From Acholoe squamosa (Eukaryota > Annelida > Polychaeta > Phyllodocida > Polynoidae), in contig OX439040.1 of NCBI GenBank assembly GCA_949317995.1, forward strand, positions 73,815,972-73,879,971: a stretch of 64,000 nt of DNA, in the 5' to 3' direction. Shown here one piece after another: positions 50,991 to 61,708 of this stretch. Position 1 is the stretch's first letter, and each line of letters starts with the position of its first letter. Made by a program: the position numbers and the translations under genes. The notes beneath the pieces are model-generated. The model saw nothing but the letters and a program-made list of their open reading frames with translations. It did no database searches and was not told where the DNA came from.

Positions 50991-53238
50991 GCGCTCCCTG
51001 AAAACCTGAAAAATTTAGCGTGATTATTCAGTGCCTCTATGAAGGGTTTCATGTTTTTGTTGTTGTAGTGGATCAAGTAATCTCTGAAAGTTTGCATGTT
51101 CTGTTCGGACCAAACTTTTTCACATTCGGCGTAGTCAGTTTCAGACATCTTGGTACCAGTAAGTTTGCTGTCAAATGCAGATCTTGGTGGTAGTGTTCTG
51201 ATTTCCAGTTTCCTGGTAGACGTCATCCATTCGTAAGGAAAGTGTCCTTTGTGCTGATTTCTGGTGAAAACTAGTACATAATTCGCATAGTTATAACCAG
51301 GTGCCAAATAGTTTACTACATCCAAGAAAACAATATGTCGAGTGTAAATCGCCAAGTATTGGTTACTTCTCTTTATGACGCTGAATTCTTCATTCTCTCG
51401 CTCTTTGGAGGAGAAGAACGAGTGAAGCTGTACTTTGATCAGATTTAAGTTATAACGCCCCAAGTTGAAACCTACAACCGGAACACATGTCTTAAAAGCC
51501 TCTTCTTCAGTTCAACTAAAGGGTGTCTTGTTCGAGTTTCATTGAAGTCGACACCAGGAGGACTGAATGCCTCCTCCAGGTGGAGAGCTTCAGCCATCAT
51601 CTCATCTAACTTCACTAACGTCGGTCGGTAAAGTTCTAGCACTGCTTCCCCGATGATTTTGGCGGTGTCGTTTATGTAATTCAAAACTTTATCCAACAAG
51701 TCTGAGTCTGTGTCGGATTGTCTCAGGAAGCAGACCGGACCTTCGCGACCTGGAAAGTCGATGCGATGCTAGCTGACAGAGGGATGTGTTCCCACAGGAC
51801 TGACTCGTGTTCGGTCGACAGTTCTTTGGGTGGTCTGAAGAAAGCTTCGAAATTGAAGGTAATTTTGTAAGGGTATATTTTGAATTTTCGTCGGGAGGAA
51901 AAATGGAAAAATCTGCTAGTGCTTCGAAAACCGTTTTCGAATTTTGCGTAGATTCCACCTACGTATTTCAAGGTGACTTGTCTGCAAGGGGAAAGTTGGT
52001 TCCTGTGTCTTTTCAGTAAGAAATTAGTCATGAACGCTGACTTACACTCAGGACATTCGTATATGGCAGCGTATTCATTGAAATCCATAACGATGGACAC
52101 ATGCAAACCGTGTGTCTTGGACAGGTGTAGGTTGACTTTACCTCGGGCAGCCGATGTTTTGGAAGGCGGCCTGATCAGGGTAACTCGGTTTTTCACGTTC
52201 TGACCCCTCACTTTACGGGTGGTGTAAACCGCTATTTGTATGTGGAACAAGTTCTCTAACGCGGGTAAGTCGCTGATGACCAAACCTGGAAAGGTTTCAG
52301 GATTGGCAGTGGAATCGAACTGATGCAACAATTTTGAAAAGTGTTTGCCAGTCTTGTATAAGTGAAAGGATATGCAGTGAAAGACACATAACTTGTCCCT
52401 GTTGGGAAAATCTAACACACCTCCTCTCTTTTTAAGTCGACCCGAATGGGTAACCCTACCTCCTATGGGAAATTCTCTGGGTCCCATGTAAATGCAAACG
52501 TTCAAATTGGTTGGAAAAAGAACTTTCAACTTGGTGTCAGAGTCGCAAAGTTTTCTGTACTTCTTCGGAAGTGACAGTGTTTTCCATGAGGGAGAGAAAC
52601 TCTTCCAAAGTTTCTAAATTAGTTATGGTGGGGAGGGGTTGTAAAAGAGATGCATTGTTTTGGGAGGCGTGAAAGTAGCGTAGCTTGTTTCTGTTTTCTT
52701 GTGTTGTAAAATTAAGACTACTGACAAACACACTTTGTATCTGAATCTTTGTGTGATGTGAATTTGACGCAGGGTATCTACAGCGTCACTCAACTCACTG
52801 GTTGGTAGTCTTAAGTTTGTTACACTCACGCGACTCCTGTGCGCCCTGACTCCTGTTTGTATTGCGGGTCAATTCCTGGTGAACATTTCCTTACCCTCCG
52901 GTACAGTGCGTATTATCGGAGGAATAGTTACTCCGTCGAGAGATTCGCATCGACAGGTGATTTTTTTTGCAATTTCCTTTGCCGCAAAGAGGACAAAATT
53001 TAGGTATTACCCTACATTTTTTTCACATGTCTGTTGTAATTGTACACCCTTTTAAATTTTTTGAAACACTTTTTCGCAGATATGATAATCCATTTTCACT
53101 GAGTTACTTATATGTGAAGAGAGTTTTTTTTTCAATATTTTTCATTTATCTAGCTATCTATTTACCTCTACACCTATATACGCAACATACCTACACAAAG
53201 TTTATACATCTACATTCACGTCATATAAAGCATATGTC

Positions 53239-53378
53239 AGTACTAGCTCACACATGTTTCAATCAAAATTTATCAAGAAATTCAAGAATAATCTCTTTTT
53301 TGTCACCCAGTACTAGCTCACACATGTTTCAATCAAAATTTATCAAGAAATTCAAGAATAATCTCCTTTTTGTCACCC
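53239..53378 (+). repeat. 70-bp tandem duplication upstream of the endonuclease-only LINE
   Basis: Units 53239-53308 and 53309-53378 are almost identical (unit starts AGTACTAGCTCACACATG). The start of the unit matches copy C near 63305, so it is partly element sequence duplicated when or before the LINE inserted. Confidence 0.85.
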
Positions 53379-54416
53379 AGTTCAGAAATGTACAAATCTA
53401 AGTTTGAGAGAGGCTTCTCAGTTTTACATATGAACACTCATAGTATAAGAAACAAAATCTCAGGTTTAAAAGAAAAATTAACTGATAGCAACATAGATAT
53501 TATACTTTTCTCTGAAACTTGGTTAAACTCATTAGATAGTTCAGAAATGTACACTTTTCCTAGGTATAACTTTTTTAGACTTGACAGGATTAGTATTTTT
53601 AGGGGTGGAGGACTTTGTGCACACGTCGATGAAGCCATATCATGTACTAATGAAAAATGTGGTTTTCTAAATCGAACAAACAAGGATATTGAAATCCAAT
53701 GGTTATTCTCTATAAAAGGTTCTAGTAAAAAAGTAATAATATGCAATGTATATAGACCTCCTTCAGGAGATCTGACTAATTTTTGTAATATGATACAAGC
53801 ACTGTTTCTACAAATAGAGAATCTTGACTCATATGAAATATATGTATTAGGTGATTTTAATATTAATGTAATAGGAAACTCTAGAGAAAAAAGACAATTG
53901 TATGAGGCATTTGATAATTTTCATTTAACCCAACTAGTAAATCAGGTTACCACGTCTTCTGGAGCTAACACTTGTATTGACTTAATTTTCACAAATTGTA
54001 CCGGTATTACAACGTCTGGTCGATTGAACATTCACCTATCTGACCATCTACCTGTTTACGTATTAAAAAGTAATCTATATGTAAAACATGGATTTAGAAG
54101 TTTTCTAGGAAGATCCTATAGGAATTTTGATAAGGAAAAGTATTTACAAGATTTGTCAAACTGTAATTGGACACACTTTGATAATAGCACTGACCCTACT
54201 GAATGTTGGAATATTCTGGTAAATCAAATGAAATATATGCTCCATATTCAATGTCCAGTAAAGAAATTCAAAATAAAAAATAAATGACAATCTTTCTGAA
54301 ATCCATGTATTATGCTCACCTGTTTTTATATAAGGAAACCTTGTGTATGTATATCAAATTATAATGGATCAAATTTCTATGGCTAATAAAAGTTTAAATT
54401 GTTTCAAAAAAAAAAA
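53370..54416 (+). mobile_element. Endonuclease-only LINE derivative
   Basis: A 305-codon frame (53370-54287) encodes only an apurinic-type endonuclease: HMNTHSIRNKISGLKE, SETWLNS, VYRPPSGD, LGDFNINV, CIDLIFTN, SDHLPVYVL. A stop follows, then about 120 bp of 3' sequence with AATAAA (54385-54390) and an 11-A tail. There is no RT. The endonuclease frame is open and could still be translated. The domain order shows it came from an endonuclease-RT LINE by loss of RT. Confidence 0.8.
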
Positions 54417-54566
54417 GTTCGTCTAAATAGGATTAGAAAAACTTCAAAGAGTAGTCGGTAGCAATTACACACCCCTGTTAACAAAAGGAGTAGTAAAAAT
54501 TAAGAAATCTCATAATACCTTAACGAGCGAGCCTCCCTCCCACCTGTGGATTATGTCACGTGTGAA

Positions 54567-55162
54567 ATGAAATTTGTATATAGCAATCATTTGCTTCATC
54601 AAATAGGAAGGCTGTTAGTTGCATCTTGGAAGAAATTGGGAATCTACTTAGACATCCCCTATGAGCGTCTACAGGAGATGGTCGTTATCAGGATGGTGCA
54701 GGATATGTGTATGGAGATGTTCCAAACTTGGTGGTCTAAAACTACCAATCATGCCAGATGGGGAGAACTCCACCACGCCTTCATGAGTGTTCATCGACAA
54801 GATATGTTACTTCAGTCGCAGAGCTTTTTCAAGATGCACAAATTTGATTACAACAACCCCGACCAGTGTTTAATGGAGAGGTATTTTGTCACCATGTCTG
54901 GATCTCTATTCAGGGAGTGGAAAGATATGGGAACGCATTTAGGTTTGTCGTCTGAAAAGCTAAATAGAATCGCTCAACAACCGGAACACAAGATATGTCT
55001 CTCCACACCTTCAAAGTGTTGAAAATGTGGCAAGCTATACCCGACAGTACACATCATCAGCTCATCCGAGTGCTGATGGATGACATGCAGAGGTTTGACA
55101 TGGTCAGATATATATTGCTTCACTTTGAAAACATAGAAAAAGAGATGATACATGGAGAGTAA
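54567..55162 (+). pseudogene. Copy B: gene for a protein with two death-like domains, one frameshift
   Basis: The ATG at 54567 opens a frame with SWKKLGIYLDIPYERLQEM ... MFQTWWSK ... HRQDMLLQSQ (repeat 1), then EWKDMGTHLGLSSEKLNRI (repeat 2). Near 54985-54993 a one-base shift moves the rest (VLKMWQ ... FDMVRYILLHF) into another frame that ends at 55162. Layout and residues parallel the Polinton protein at 20655, including GIYL and VLKMWQ. It would act on host death signalling by analogy. It lies head-to-head with PolB and just before the BIR gene. Confidence 0.7.
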
Positions 55163-55406
55163 TTGTGGAAGGGCATGGTGACTTATGTAAAGGAGGCAGA
55201 GGTGTGCACCACGGGAATCCCATCTTAAGTCGCTACACAGGAACGTGGTGGTGGAGATAAAAAGTATGCAGCTGGAAAGGGGATTAAGCACATCTATATA
55301 GATCACTCTCATTTGCCACCTCGCCTACCACTGATACATCCACATTCGACACAGCTACTACCACTGTCGTCACTGCTCGCACCACGTTACCTACCTACCT
55401 AAGAGA

Positions 55407-55724
55407 ATGGTCAAGTACATACGGTTCGTCGATTTATCAAGGAGACTCAACACTTTCGACACAACTATGTGGAATAAACCCCGTCCTTTCACAGAGAAAC
55501 TCGCCGCCCACGGATTCTTTTACATTGGAGGTAAGGACCATGTTCAATGCTACCAATGTGGTGCCGCTATACACACATGGTTAGAAAGTGATGACATCAC
55601 CGTGGAGTATTTCAGACATTCTCCTACCTGTCCGTTGGCCTCGGAAGTTATGAATTTAAGTCCACAGAGCAAAATTTTGCTGACGGCTATGTTTTCTAAC
55701 GCTGTAACGTATTCCAGTGAATAA
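55407..55724 (+). CDS. Copy B: single-BIR (IAP-like) protein
   Basis: A 105-residue protein. One BIR domain spans about residues 12-77: RLNTFDTTMW, LAAHGFFYIGGKDHVQCYQCGAAIHTW and EYFRHSPTCPLA give the C-x2-C-x16-H-x6-C zinc set. There is no RING or CARD. Such small BIR proteins occur in insect and mollusc DNA viruses and can bind caspases or IAP antagonists; the target here is unknown. The frame is intact and ends inside a copy of the element's terminal motif, which supplies the stop codon. Confidence 0.85.
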   Translation: MVKYIRFVDLSRRLNTFDTTMWNKPRPFTEKLAAHGFFYIGGKDHVQCYQCGAAIHTWLESDDITVEYFRHSPTCPLASEVMNLSPQSKILLTAMFSNAVTYSSE

Positions 55725-55771
55725 TATCCTTAGATTAGCTATAGTCCCGTTCCGATACATACTATACTACT
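55714..55771. repeat. Extra copy of the terminal motif inside copy B
   Basis: Nearly identical to the outermost 55-60 bp of the family (GTAATATCC-type core, TTAGATTAGCTATAGTCCC, ending ACTACT). It sits exactly between the BIR gene and the inner edge of the right terminal repeat. Confidence 0.85.
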
Positions 55772-56356
55772 CGCTCCTACCAAGGGGCGGGTTTACTAAA
55801 GAAAAACGGCCCCACCCACCCCAAAGGCTCCCCCAACCCAATGGTACCCCCAAAGGCCCCCCCACCCCAAGGGCCCCCCTCCGCAAATATTTCCCGGCTT
55901 TTTTTTTTTTTTTTTTGGCAAGCTTTCAGCTTGCCTTTTTTTATTCATATAAAAAATATCTCACTATACTCGCACCCTCATCTACACAATGAACCACACC
56001 TCTTTATGCTAATAAGGTCACCACGTAACTACTTGCTTGCTTGCTGCACACAGCTGACTGACGCTATGATGTGTGGACAGCCAGCCAGCCAACCAATCAG
56101 AGGTATCTATTATTAAAAAATAAAGTGACGTCACCAAATTTTTTAAATTTCCCACCAAAATGACCTCTGATTGGTCCATTCAAATTAAGGGAGGGCTCTG
56201 ATTGGTCCATTTTGGCACCACACCTAGGGGGGGTTTAGGTCACGTGACCCCACATTTGAATTGCCCGCCAAAAGGGAGGCCTCTGATTGGCTGCTTGCCC
56301 AGTGAGTAATATCCTTAGATTAGCTATAGTCCCATTCCAATACATACTATACTACT
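55772..56356. repeat. Right inverted terminal repeat of copy B, promoter-like
   Basis: Inverted match to 44174-44906. From the inner edge: C-rich stretch, the GGCAAGCT/AGCTTGCC hairpin (55917-55935), CCAAT boxes near 56090, ATTGG near 56172 and 56205, a CACGTG near 56241, a CCCGCCAAAAGGGAGG block near 56265, then the terminal motif. Shorter than the left repeat by about 150 bp because some promoter modules are missing. Confidence 0.85.
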
Positions 56357-56704
56357 CACACTCATATGTAAATTATTAACATATGAGTGTTCAACTCATA
56401 TGTTAATCATTTTTTTGCTAATCACCATGCGACAGTGATACAGTACAGCAAAAATACACAGCAACAATACAGTAAGGGTTCAGAACAGCATTCGTCCGAC
56501 TTAATCACATACCACAAATGAGGATGTAAGGAAGTTTTGATTTTGGACAGCAGAGACGCATTGATCCTACAGCATTGAACCTACAGTCTCTCCAGTTTAT
56601 CGGGTTTTAGAAAGCAAGGAGGCTTAGCTGTAATGTGGAAGTTCATCTAAGAGAGATTGAACCTCCCATGTTTACCAGTTTTTACATACAGTGACTAATA
56701 CAGA

Positions 56705-58472
56705 ATGAAGTTACACATGTTTCTCCTCCTGGTGATAGCTTATACAACAGGTGAGGTTCCAATATTATGCCAAGTAAATTATCAGATGTCATTTAGTTGA
56801 TTAGACATATCTCATCATCATTATAGAATTTATAAATGCATTATTTATACCGGATAGATATTGATACTTTAGCAATTGTATATCCTACTTCCACAAAATA
56901 CATTCTCTATTTGTATGGTTCAATCACAGGGGTCAATCACTTGTGCATCATCATAATTAAGTGCCCTCATTCTGCTTGCAAGATTTTCTTATTACCCCTA
57001 ACCCTCATACAAACCCCAGATTTGCATATGGCTATTGGGTACAGCATTGAATACTTGTATACCTTATATATATATATTCAGTTTTTTTTTCCAGTTCTGA
57101 ACAATCTTCATTTTAGACATTCAACATGAACATGACCTAAGCTATAGAAATTGCATTATACATTCAATACATACACATTCTTACTCGACTTTTGATTTCT
57201 TAGGGATGAATCAAGGATATTGATATTGCTGCAACATTTACTTCTGGGTTTGGCCTATTTTGATTTATACCTGGTATCTTGTAATAAAAAAAATTGAATT
57301 CCTCTGATGTTCATTTCTACAGTGTGTAATCATTTTTTATCAAGAAGGAATTATCCTCTCTAAAAAGAGTCTAGTAAAAATGTCTTTCTCTGGGCAAAAC
57401 ACTATAGCTAATCGAAAGCCATGATATGTCCCTGGTCCCTTGATTAAGATACAATTTAGGATACTCCTACCATTATGAGACTTGTGCTTTGTGACAGTGA
57501 CAATATTGTATATTATTTTTTAGATTGCCACTGAAATTATTTCCCAAAACTATCTTCACCATGATTACATTAAATATTCAATACACATGCACTCTCACTC
57601 AAGATCTGTAAGAGATAGCATTTAATATCAGGGTTTGGTCTAAGTTAATCTATAATTGATGTCTTCTGTTGGCAGCCTTATTGCAAAAAATCAATGCCTA
57701 TGTAATTCTAGAATAACAAGTGAAACAGATTTCCTTGGAAATAATTTGGCAGAATATTTTCAGTCCCAGGGTCTGCTTCTGAGAGAGGTTGACTTCTGAG
57801 GGCTGCTTTGATAACTTATATGTCTATTCCTAATTTACAGATGCTGATCATCTAACCTGTTTTGAATTCAACACTTGCTGCTCCAATGCACAAATTACTC
57901 ACATCAGTAAGGTGTATGGTTATGAATACTATGACTATCAATGTAGTGATGGTGTTACTACATTTAGACGCAACTGTATTGCCAGGAATACAACCACAAA
58001 TGAAAATCCAGATACCTACTGGGAAGACTGTCAGCCATGTACCCCTCAATTGTACATCAAGGGTATGTCCTACCCAGACTACATTGTATCGCTTACTGAT
58101 GGAGACCCAACAACATGTGTCGATTTTGGAGCTGGCACTGCACATACAACATATGGAAGGACGATCCTCCAGGTGAAAGACCCCAGCGCTTGCCTAAAAT
58201 TTACATACAAACTAGTTTATGATTCGGTGCTGGATAGTCCTGGTATGTCAATAGTACTGTACACATCTCCGGTGGAGGATCAGACACCAGGCATTAGACA
58301 GGTGATCCTGTGTGAGAAGGATTCTGAAACTACAGACATCGATGATAATCTTGTATCAAGGAGTTTGACCTGTACCTGCCCTTCTGGATGGTTTCTGTAC
58401 ATAATGCTAAGTCCTAAAGGACAACAACAGGCTCAGAACAGCTTCAGACTGTGTGAAATCGGTATCGCATGA
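56705..58472 (+). CDS. Host-like two-exon gene for a small secreted protein
   Basis: Exon 1 (56705-56750) encodes a signal peptide (MKLHMFLLLVIAYTT) and ends in CAG/GTGAGG, phase 1. Exon 2 (57841-58472) follows TTTACAG and joins in frame to give DADHLTCFEFNTCC and onward, about 226 residues in total. The mature part has a cysteine-rich start, then SLTDGDPTTCVDF, which recalls discoidin/fucolectin-like domains, and a C-terminal TCPSGW ... CEIGI. AATAAA appears about 360 bp after the stop. It lies just 350 bp outside copy B. Function is unknown; a lectin-like extracellular role is a guess. Confidence 0.65.
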
Positions 58473-59560
58473 AGTTTGGCTTGTGCTGCAATATCAACTA
58501 AAGCTGTAAAAATGGAAAAGTGACTTGAATAATTTAAAATGGCACAAAAGGACATTTATAAACACATGCAAGAGCACATATAGACTGCAAATTCTGCTCT
58601 CACCATAATATCAATGAAAAGCTTAACAAAATTTAATGTAACACATCACATAAATTTGCAGATATGATGTGGACAATGCCCAATCGCTATCAACCTACAC
58701 CTATTTAGAAATCTCTTAAAAGATATGCAACACTGCTCACCAGCTAATTTCAACATGATATTGTAATTGTCATGATAATGGCAATGTCCTTAGTTTCCTT
58801 TTCACAAGAGATATCCACTTTCAGCTTAATAAAAGAAATACAGCTTGAAAAAAAAATAGCAAAGCTTTTTTACCAAACATCAATCAACCAATCAAATCAG
58901 GTTGTCAGTTGACTTTGGCAGTGCAGAAGAAAGCATTTAGAAGAAAGCAAACCACTTTTGTGCATGGTACACCCTACATGATAAAGTATTTATTTAGATG
59001 GCTCTTAGTGAGTTAGGCCCAAGGCCAGATGAAAAGCAAATAGTACTGGCATAGAGGCTAAAGAAGGTGTGATACTATGACAGGTCAAATAGGAAGGGGG
59101 ATTTCATTTTTGAATTAATGTTCAAAAGAGCAGTGAGCACAGCAGATGACAATGAGTAGATGTGGCCAGCCCTAACACCTGGGTATTGCAGGTAAATGAG
59201 GAAGTTCATTGGTGCTGTAGCCTGTATTATACATATTCATGAGCAGGGTATCTATCAGACATTTGCAAGATTCATGTGAAACCATCGTTGGCTTGGTACA
59301 TTTTATACTCTATATTGGTTTATTTACACTAAGATAAGTGATCATAGACCATAGTTATAAACATCAAACAGCACAGTGACAGTGATATATTTGTACTGTA
59401 ATGGTCAAGTATTCCAAGTTAGTATGTCTCATGCGGAAAGAACTACCTAATGACAGTCTGCGGTTACATAAGAGGCAACAAGGTTTTATTCAGAATTCCT
59501 AATTACAGATCAACTAAAGGTTTTCGAGTTCCGAATCAATTGTACCAAAGCGTTAGCTAC
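58473..59560. other. 3' region of the secreted-protein gene and unassigned DNA
   Basis: About 1.1 kb without a gene. It includes the AATAAA near 58828 and ordinary-looking AT-rich sequence up to the edge of polymerase copy C. No terminal repeat of the compact family is seen here, so copy C is truncated on its left. Confidence 0.45.
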
Positions 59561-61571
59561 CTATAGTATATAAGTTCTCAGAGTGAGAGGAAAGAAAGCA
59601 CCCCTGTTCGTACAGAGTCCGTAAGGGTAAAGATTTAAGTCATAACGCCCCAAGTTGAAACCTATGACTGGAACTTGGCGGAGATATCTCAAAAGTCTCT
59701 TCTTCAGTTCAGTTCTTGTCCCAGTTTCATTGAAGTCGATGCCGGGAGGACTGAAAGCCTCCTCTAGGAGGAGAGCTTTAGCTATCCTCTCATCTAACTT
59801 CACTAACGTTGGCCAGTAAAGTTCTAGCACTGCTTCCCCGATGATCTTGGCGGTGTTGTTTATGTAATTCAAAACTTTATCCAAAAAGGGGTCTGAATCT
59901 GTGTCGGATTGTCTCAGGAAGCAGACCGGACCTTTGCGACCTGGAAAGTCGGATGCGACCCTAGCCGACAGAGGGACGTGTTCCCACAGGACTGACATGT
60001 GTTAGGTTGACGGTTCTTTGGCCGGTCTGAAGAAAGCTTCGAAATCGAAGGTAATTTTGTAAGGGTACCGCGAAGCGGTACGGGAGTGCGCTATGATGAT
60101 TGCATTTGCCCCATGTGATGAGGTCTCACAATACAAAATTAGTGAATACTGACATTAACGGCGGGAGGCGTTTTTTTACGCGGTCACAACTGCATTTCTT
60201 GTTGAATTTTCGTCGGGAGGAAAAATGGAAAAATCTGCTAGTGCTTCGAAAACCGTTTTCGAATTTTGGTAGATTCCACCTACGTGTAGGGGTTCGTTCC
60301 CCCGTCGGTTGCGCAGAGCCTTCAGAGGGACTGTTCACTTGGTTGTGTCACTCCCCCTATGTATAACATACCGATCCAGGGTAGTTGGAAGGTGGAAATG
60401 TCAGTGGGGCCGTGAGTTTGAATCCCGGTGTCTCCAGAGACGTTTTCACTGACCACTACATACGTATTTCAAGGCAAGGGGAAAGTTGGTTCCTGTGTCT
60501 TTTCAGTAAGAACTTAGTCGTGAACGCTGACTTACACTCGGGGCATTCGTAGATGCCAGCGTATTCATTGAAATCTGTTATGAGGGACACATGCAAACCG
60601 TGTGTTGCGGACAGGTGTAGGTTGACTTTACCTTGGGTGGTCGATGTTTTGGAAGGTGGACTGATCAGAGTAAGTCGGTTTTTCAGGTTCTGACCTCTCA
60701 CTTTACGGGTGGTGTAAACCGCTATTTGTATATCGAACAAGTTTTCTAACATGGGTAAGTCGCTGATGATCAAACCTGGAAAGGTTTCAGGCTTCGCAGT
60801 GGAATCGGACTGACGCAACAATTTTGAAGCATGTTTGCCGGTCTTGTATAAGTGAAAGAGTATGTAGCGAAAGACGCATAACTTGTCCCTGTTGGGAAAA
60901 TCTAACACACCTCCTCTCTTTTTAAGTCGACCTGAATGGGTAACCCTACCCCCTATGGGGAATTCTCTGGGTCCCATGTAAACGCAAACGTTCAAATTGG
61001 TGGGAAAAAGAACTTTCCACTTGGTGTCAGAGTCGCAAGGTTTTTGTACTTCTGCGGAAGTGACAGTGTTTTCCATAAGGGAGAGAAGCTCTTCCAAAGT
61101 TTCTGAATTATTTAAGGTGGGGAGGGGTCGTAAAAGAGACGCATTGTTTTGGGAGGCGTAAAAGTAGCATAGCTTGTTTCTGTTTTCTCTGGGTTGTAAA
61201 ATTAACCCTACTGACAAACCCACTTTGTATCTGAATCTTTGCATGATGTGAATCTGACGCATAGTATCTACAGCGTCACTCAACTCACAGGTTGGTAGTC
61301 TTAAGTTTGTTACACTTACGCGACTCCCGTGTGACCTAACTCCTGTTTGTATTGCAGGCCAATTCCTGGTGAACATTTCCTCAGCCTCCTGTATAGTGCG
61401 TATTATAGTCACTCCGTCCAGAGATTCGCGTCGACAGGTGATTTTTTTGCAATTTCCTTCGCCACATAGAGGACAAAATTTAGGTATTACCCTACATTTT
61501 TCCATGTGTCTGTCATAATTGAACACCCTTTTAAATTTTTTGAAACACTTTTCACAGATATGATGATCCAT
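59561..61571 (-). pseudogene. polB: Compact-element copy C: N-terminal half of DNA polymerase B
   Basis: Read right to left from about 61571: N-terminal fingers (CEKCFKKF ... HMEKC, CPLCGEGNCKKITC), an OTU-like region (GGVLDFPNRDKLCVF), finger CPECKSAFTTKFLLKRH, then exo I region FDFEAFF near 60040 (Asp intact, unlike copy B) and exo II (FNLGRYDLNL). A 386-codon frame (61616 to 60456) remains open, making this the best-kept N-terminus of the family. Two insertions (about 60066-60202 and 60286-60460) break it, and everything after exo II is lost. Confidence 0.82.
60286..60460 (+). mobile_element. tRNA-related SINE-like insertion in copy C
   Basis: A 175-bp segment absent from copy B at the same point, flanked by TACGT (60281-60285 and 60461-60465). 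It contains an A-box-like GGGTAGTTGGAAGG (about 60379) and a B-box-like GAGTTTGAATCC (60414-60425) at tRNA-like spacing, the internal RNA polymerase III promoter of SINEs. No poly(A) tail is obvious. Confidence 0.6.
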
Positions 61572-61650
61572 TTTCTTATATGTGAAGAGAAAATGTTTTA
61601 TTTCAATATTTTTCATTTATCTATCTATCCAACTAGCTTTCCTTCTATTA

Positions 61651-61688
<38 letters not shown>
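61651..61688. repeat. (CTAT)n microsatellite
   Basis: About nine tandem CTAT units just upstream of the polymerase N-terminus in copy C. Copy B has only a short version (about 53150), so the expansion is specific to this copy. Confidence 0.9.
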
Positions 61689-61708
61689 TTACTTGTACAT
61701 CTATATAC

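Larger units (their letters stand above)
45661..53093 (-). pseudogene. polB: Copy B: protein-primed DNA polymerase B, split by a LINE
   Basis: Read right to left from 53093: an N-terminal zinc-finger region (frameshifted); an OTU-like region (GGVLDFPNRDKLCVFHC); a finger CPECKSAF ... H ... C; exo motif I as FNFEAFF (Asp replaced by Asn); exo II (MGRYNLNL); linker (TSTRKLEIRTLPP). Past a damaged motif A zone come motif B (LMGNTMYGKTIC) and motif C (QMDTDSLYMAL, about 46000). A 3.2 kb LINE (46038-49253) separates motifs B and C. There are many stops, an internal duplication (50475-50990) and a short inserted repeat at 50161-50217. Long dead but clearly the same gene as copies A and C. Confidence 0.85.
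44174..56356. mobile_element. Compact Polinton-type element, copy B, complete from end to end
   Basis: Bounded by a 6-bp direct repeat CACACT (44168-44173 and 56357-56362). Termini are AGTAGTATAG... and ...CTATACTACT, with long inverted repeats at both ends. A 6-bp duplication and AG/CT termini are Polinton hallmarks. Inside: a cysteine ORF and PolB on the - strand, a death-like-domain gene and a BIR gene on the + strand. Two LINE insertions (about 3.2 kb and 1 kb) inflate it to 12.18 kb; without them it would be about 8 kb. No integrase, ATPase, protease or capsid gene is seen, so integration must have used an enzyme in trans (inference). Confidence 0.85.

Noticed and set aside
55717..56116. 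ORFs in the right terminal repeat and 44450-44927 in the left one
   Set aside because: They lie in low-complexity C/G-rich and promoter-like repeat sequence and are unrelated between the two mirrored repeats.
57852..58176. Other-frame and antisense ORFs over exon 2 of the secreted-protein gene
   Set aside because: The splice-consistent frame with signal peptide and cysteines explains the region.
60370..60440. A functional tRNA gene
   Set aside because: A- and B-box-like sequences are present, but no cloverleaf with a clear acceptor stem could be drawn; a SINE fits better with the flanking TACGT repeat.
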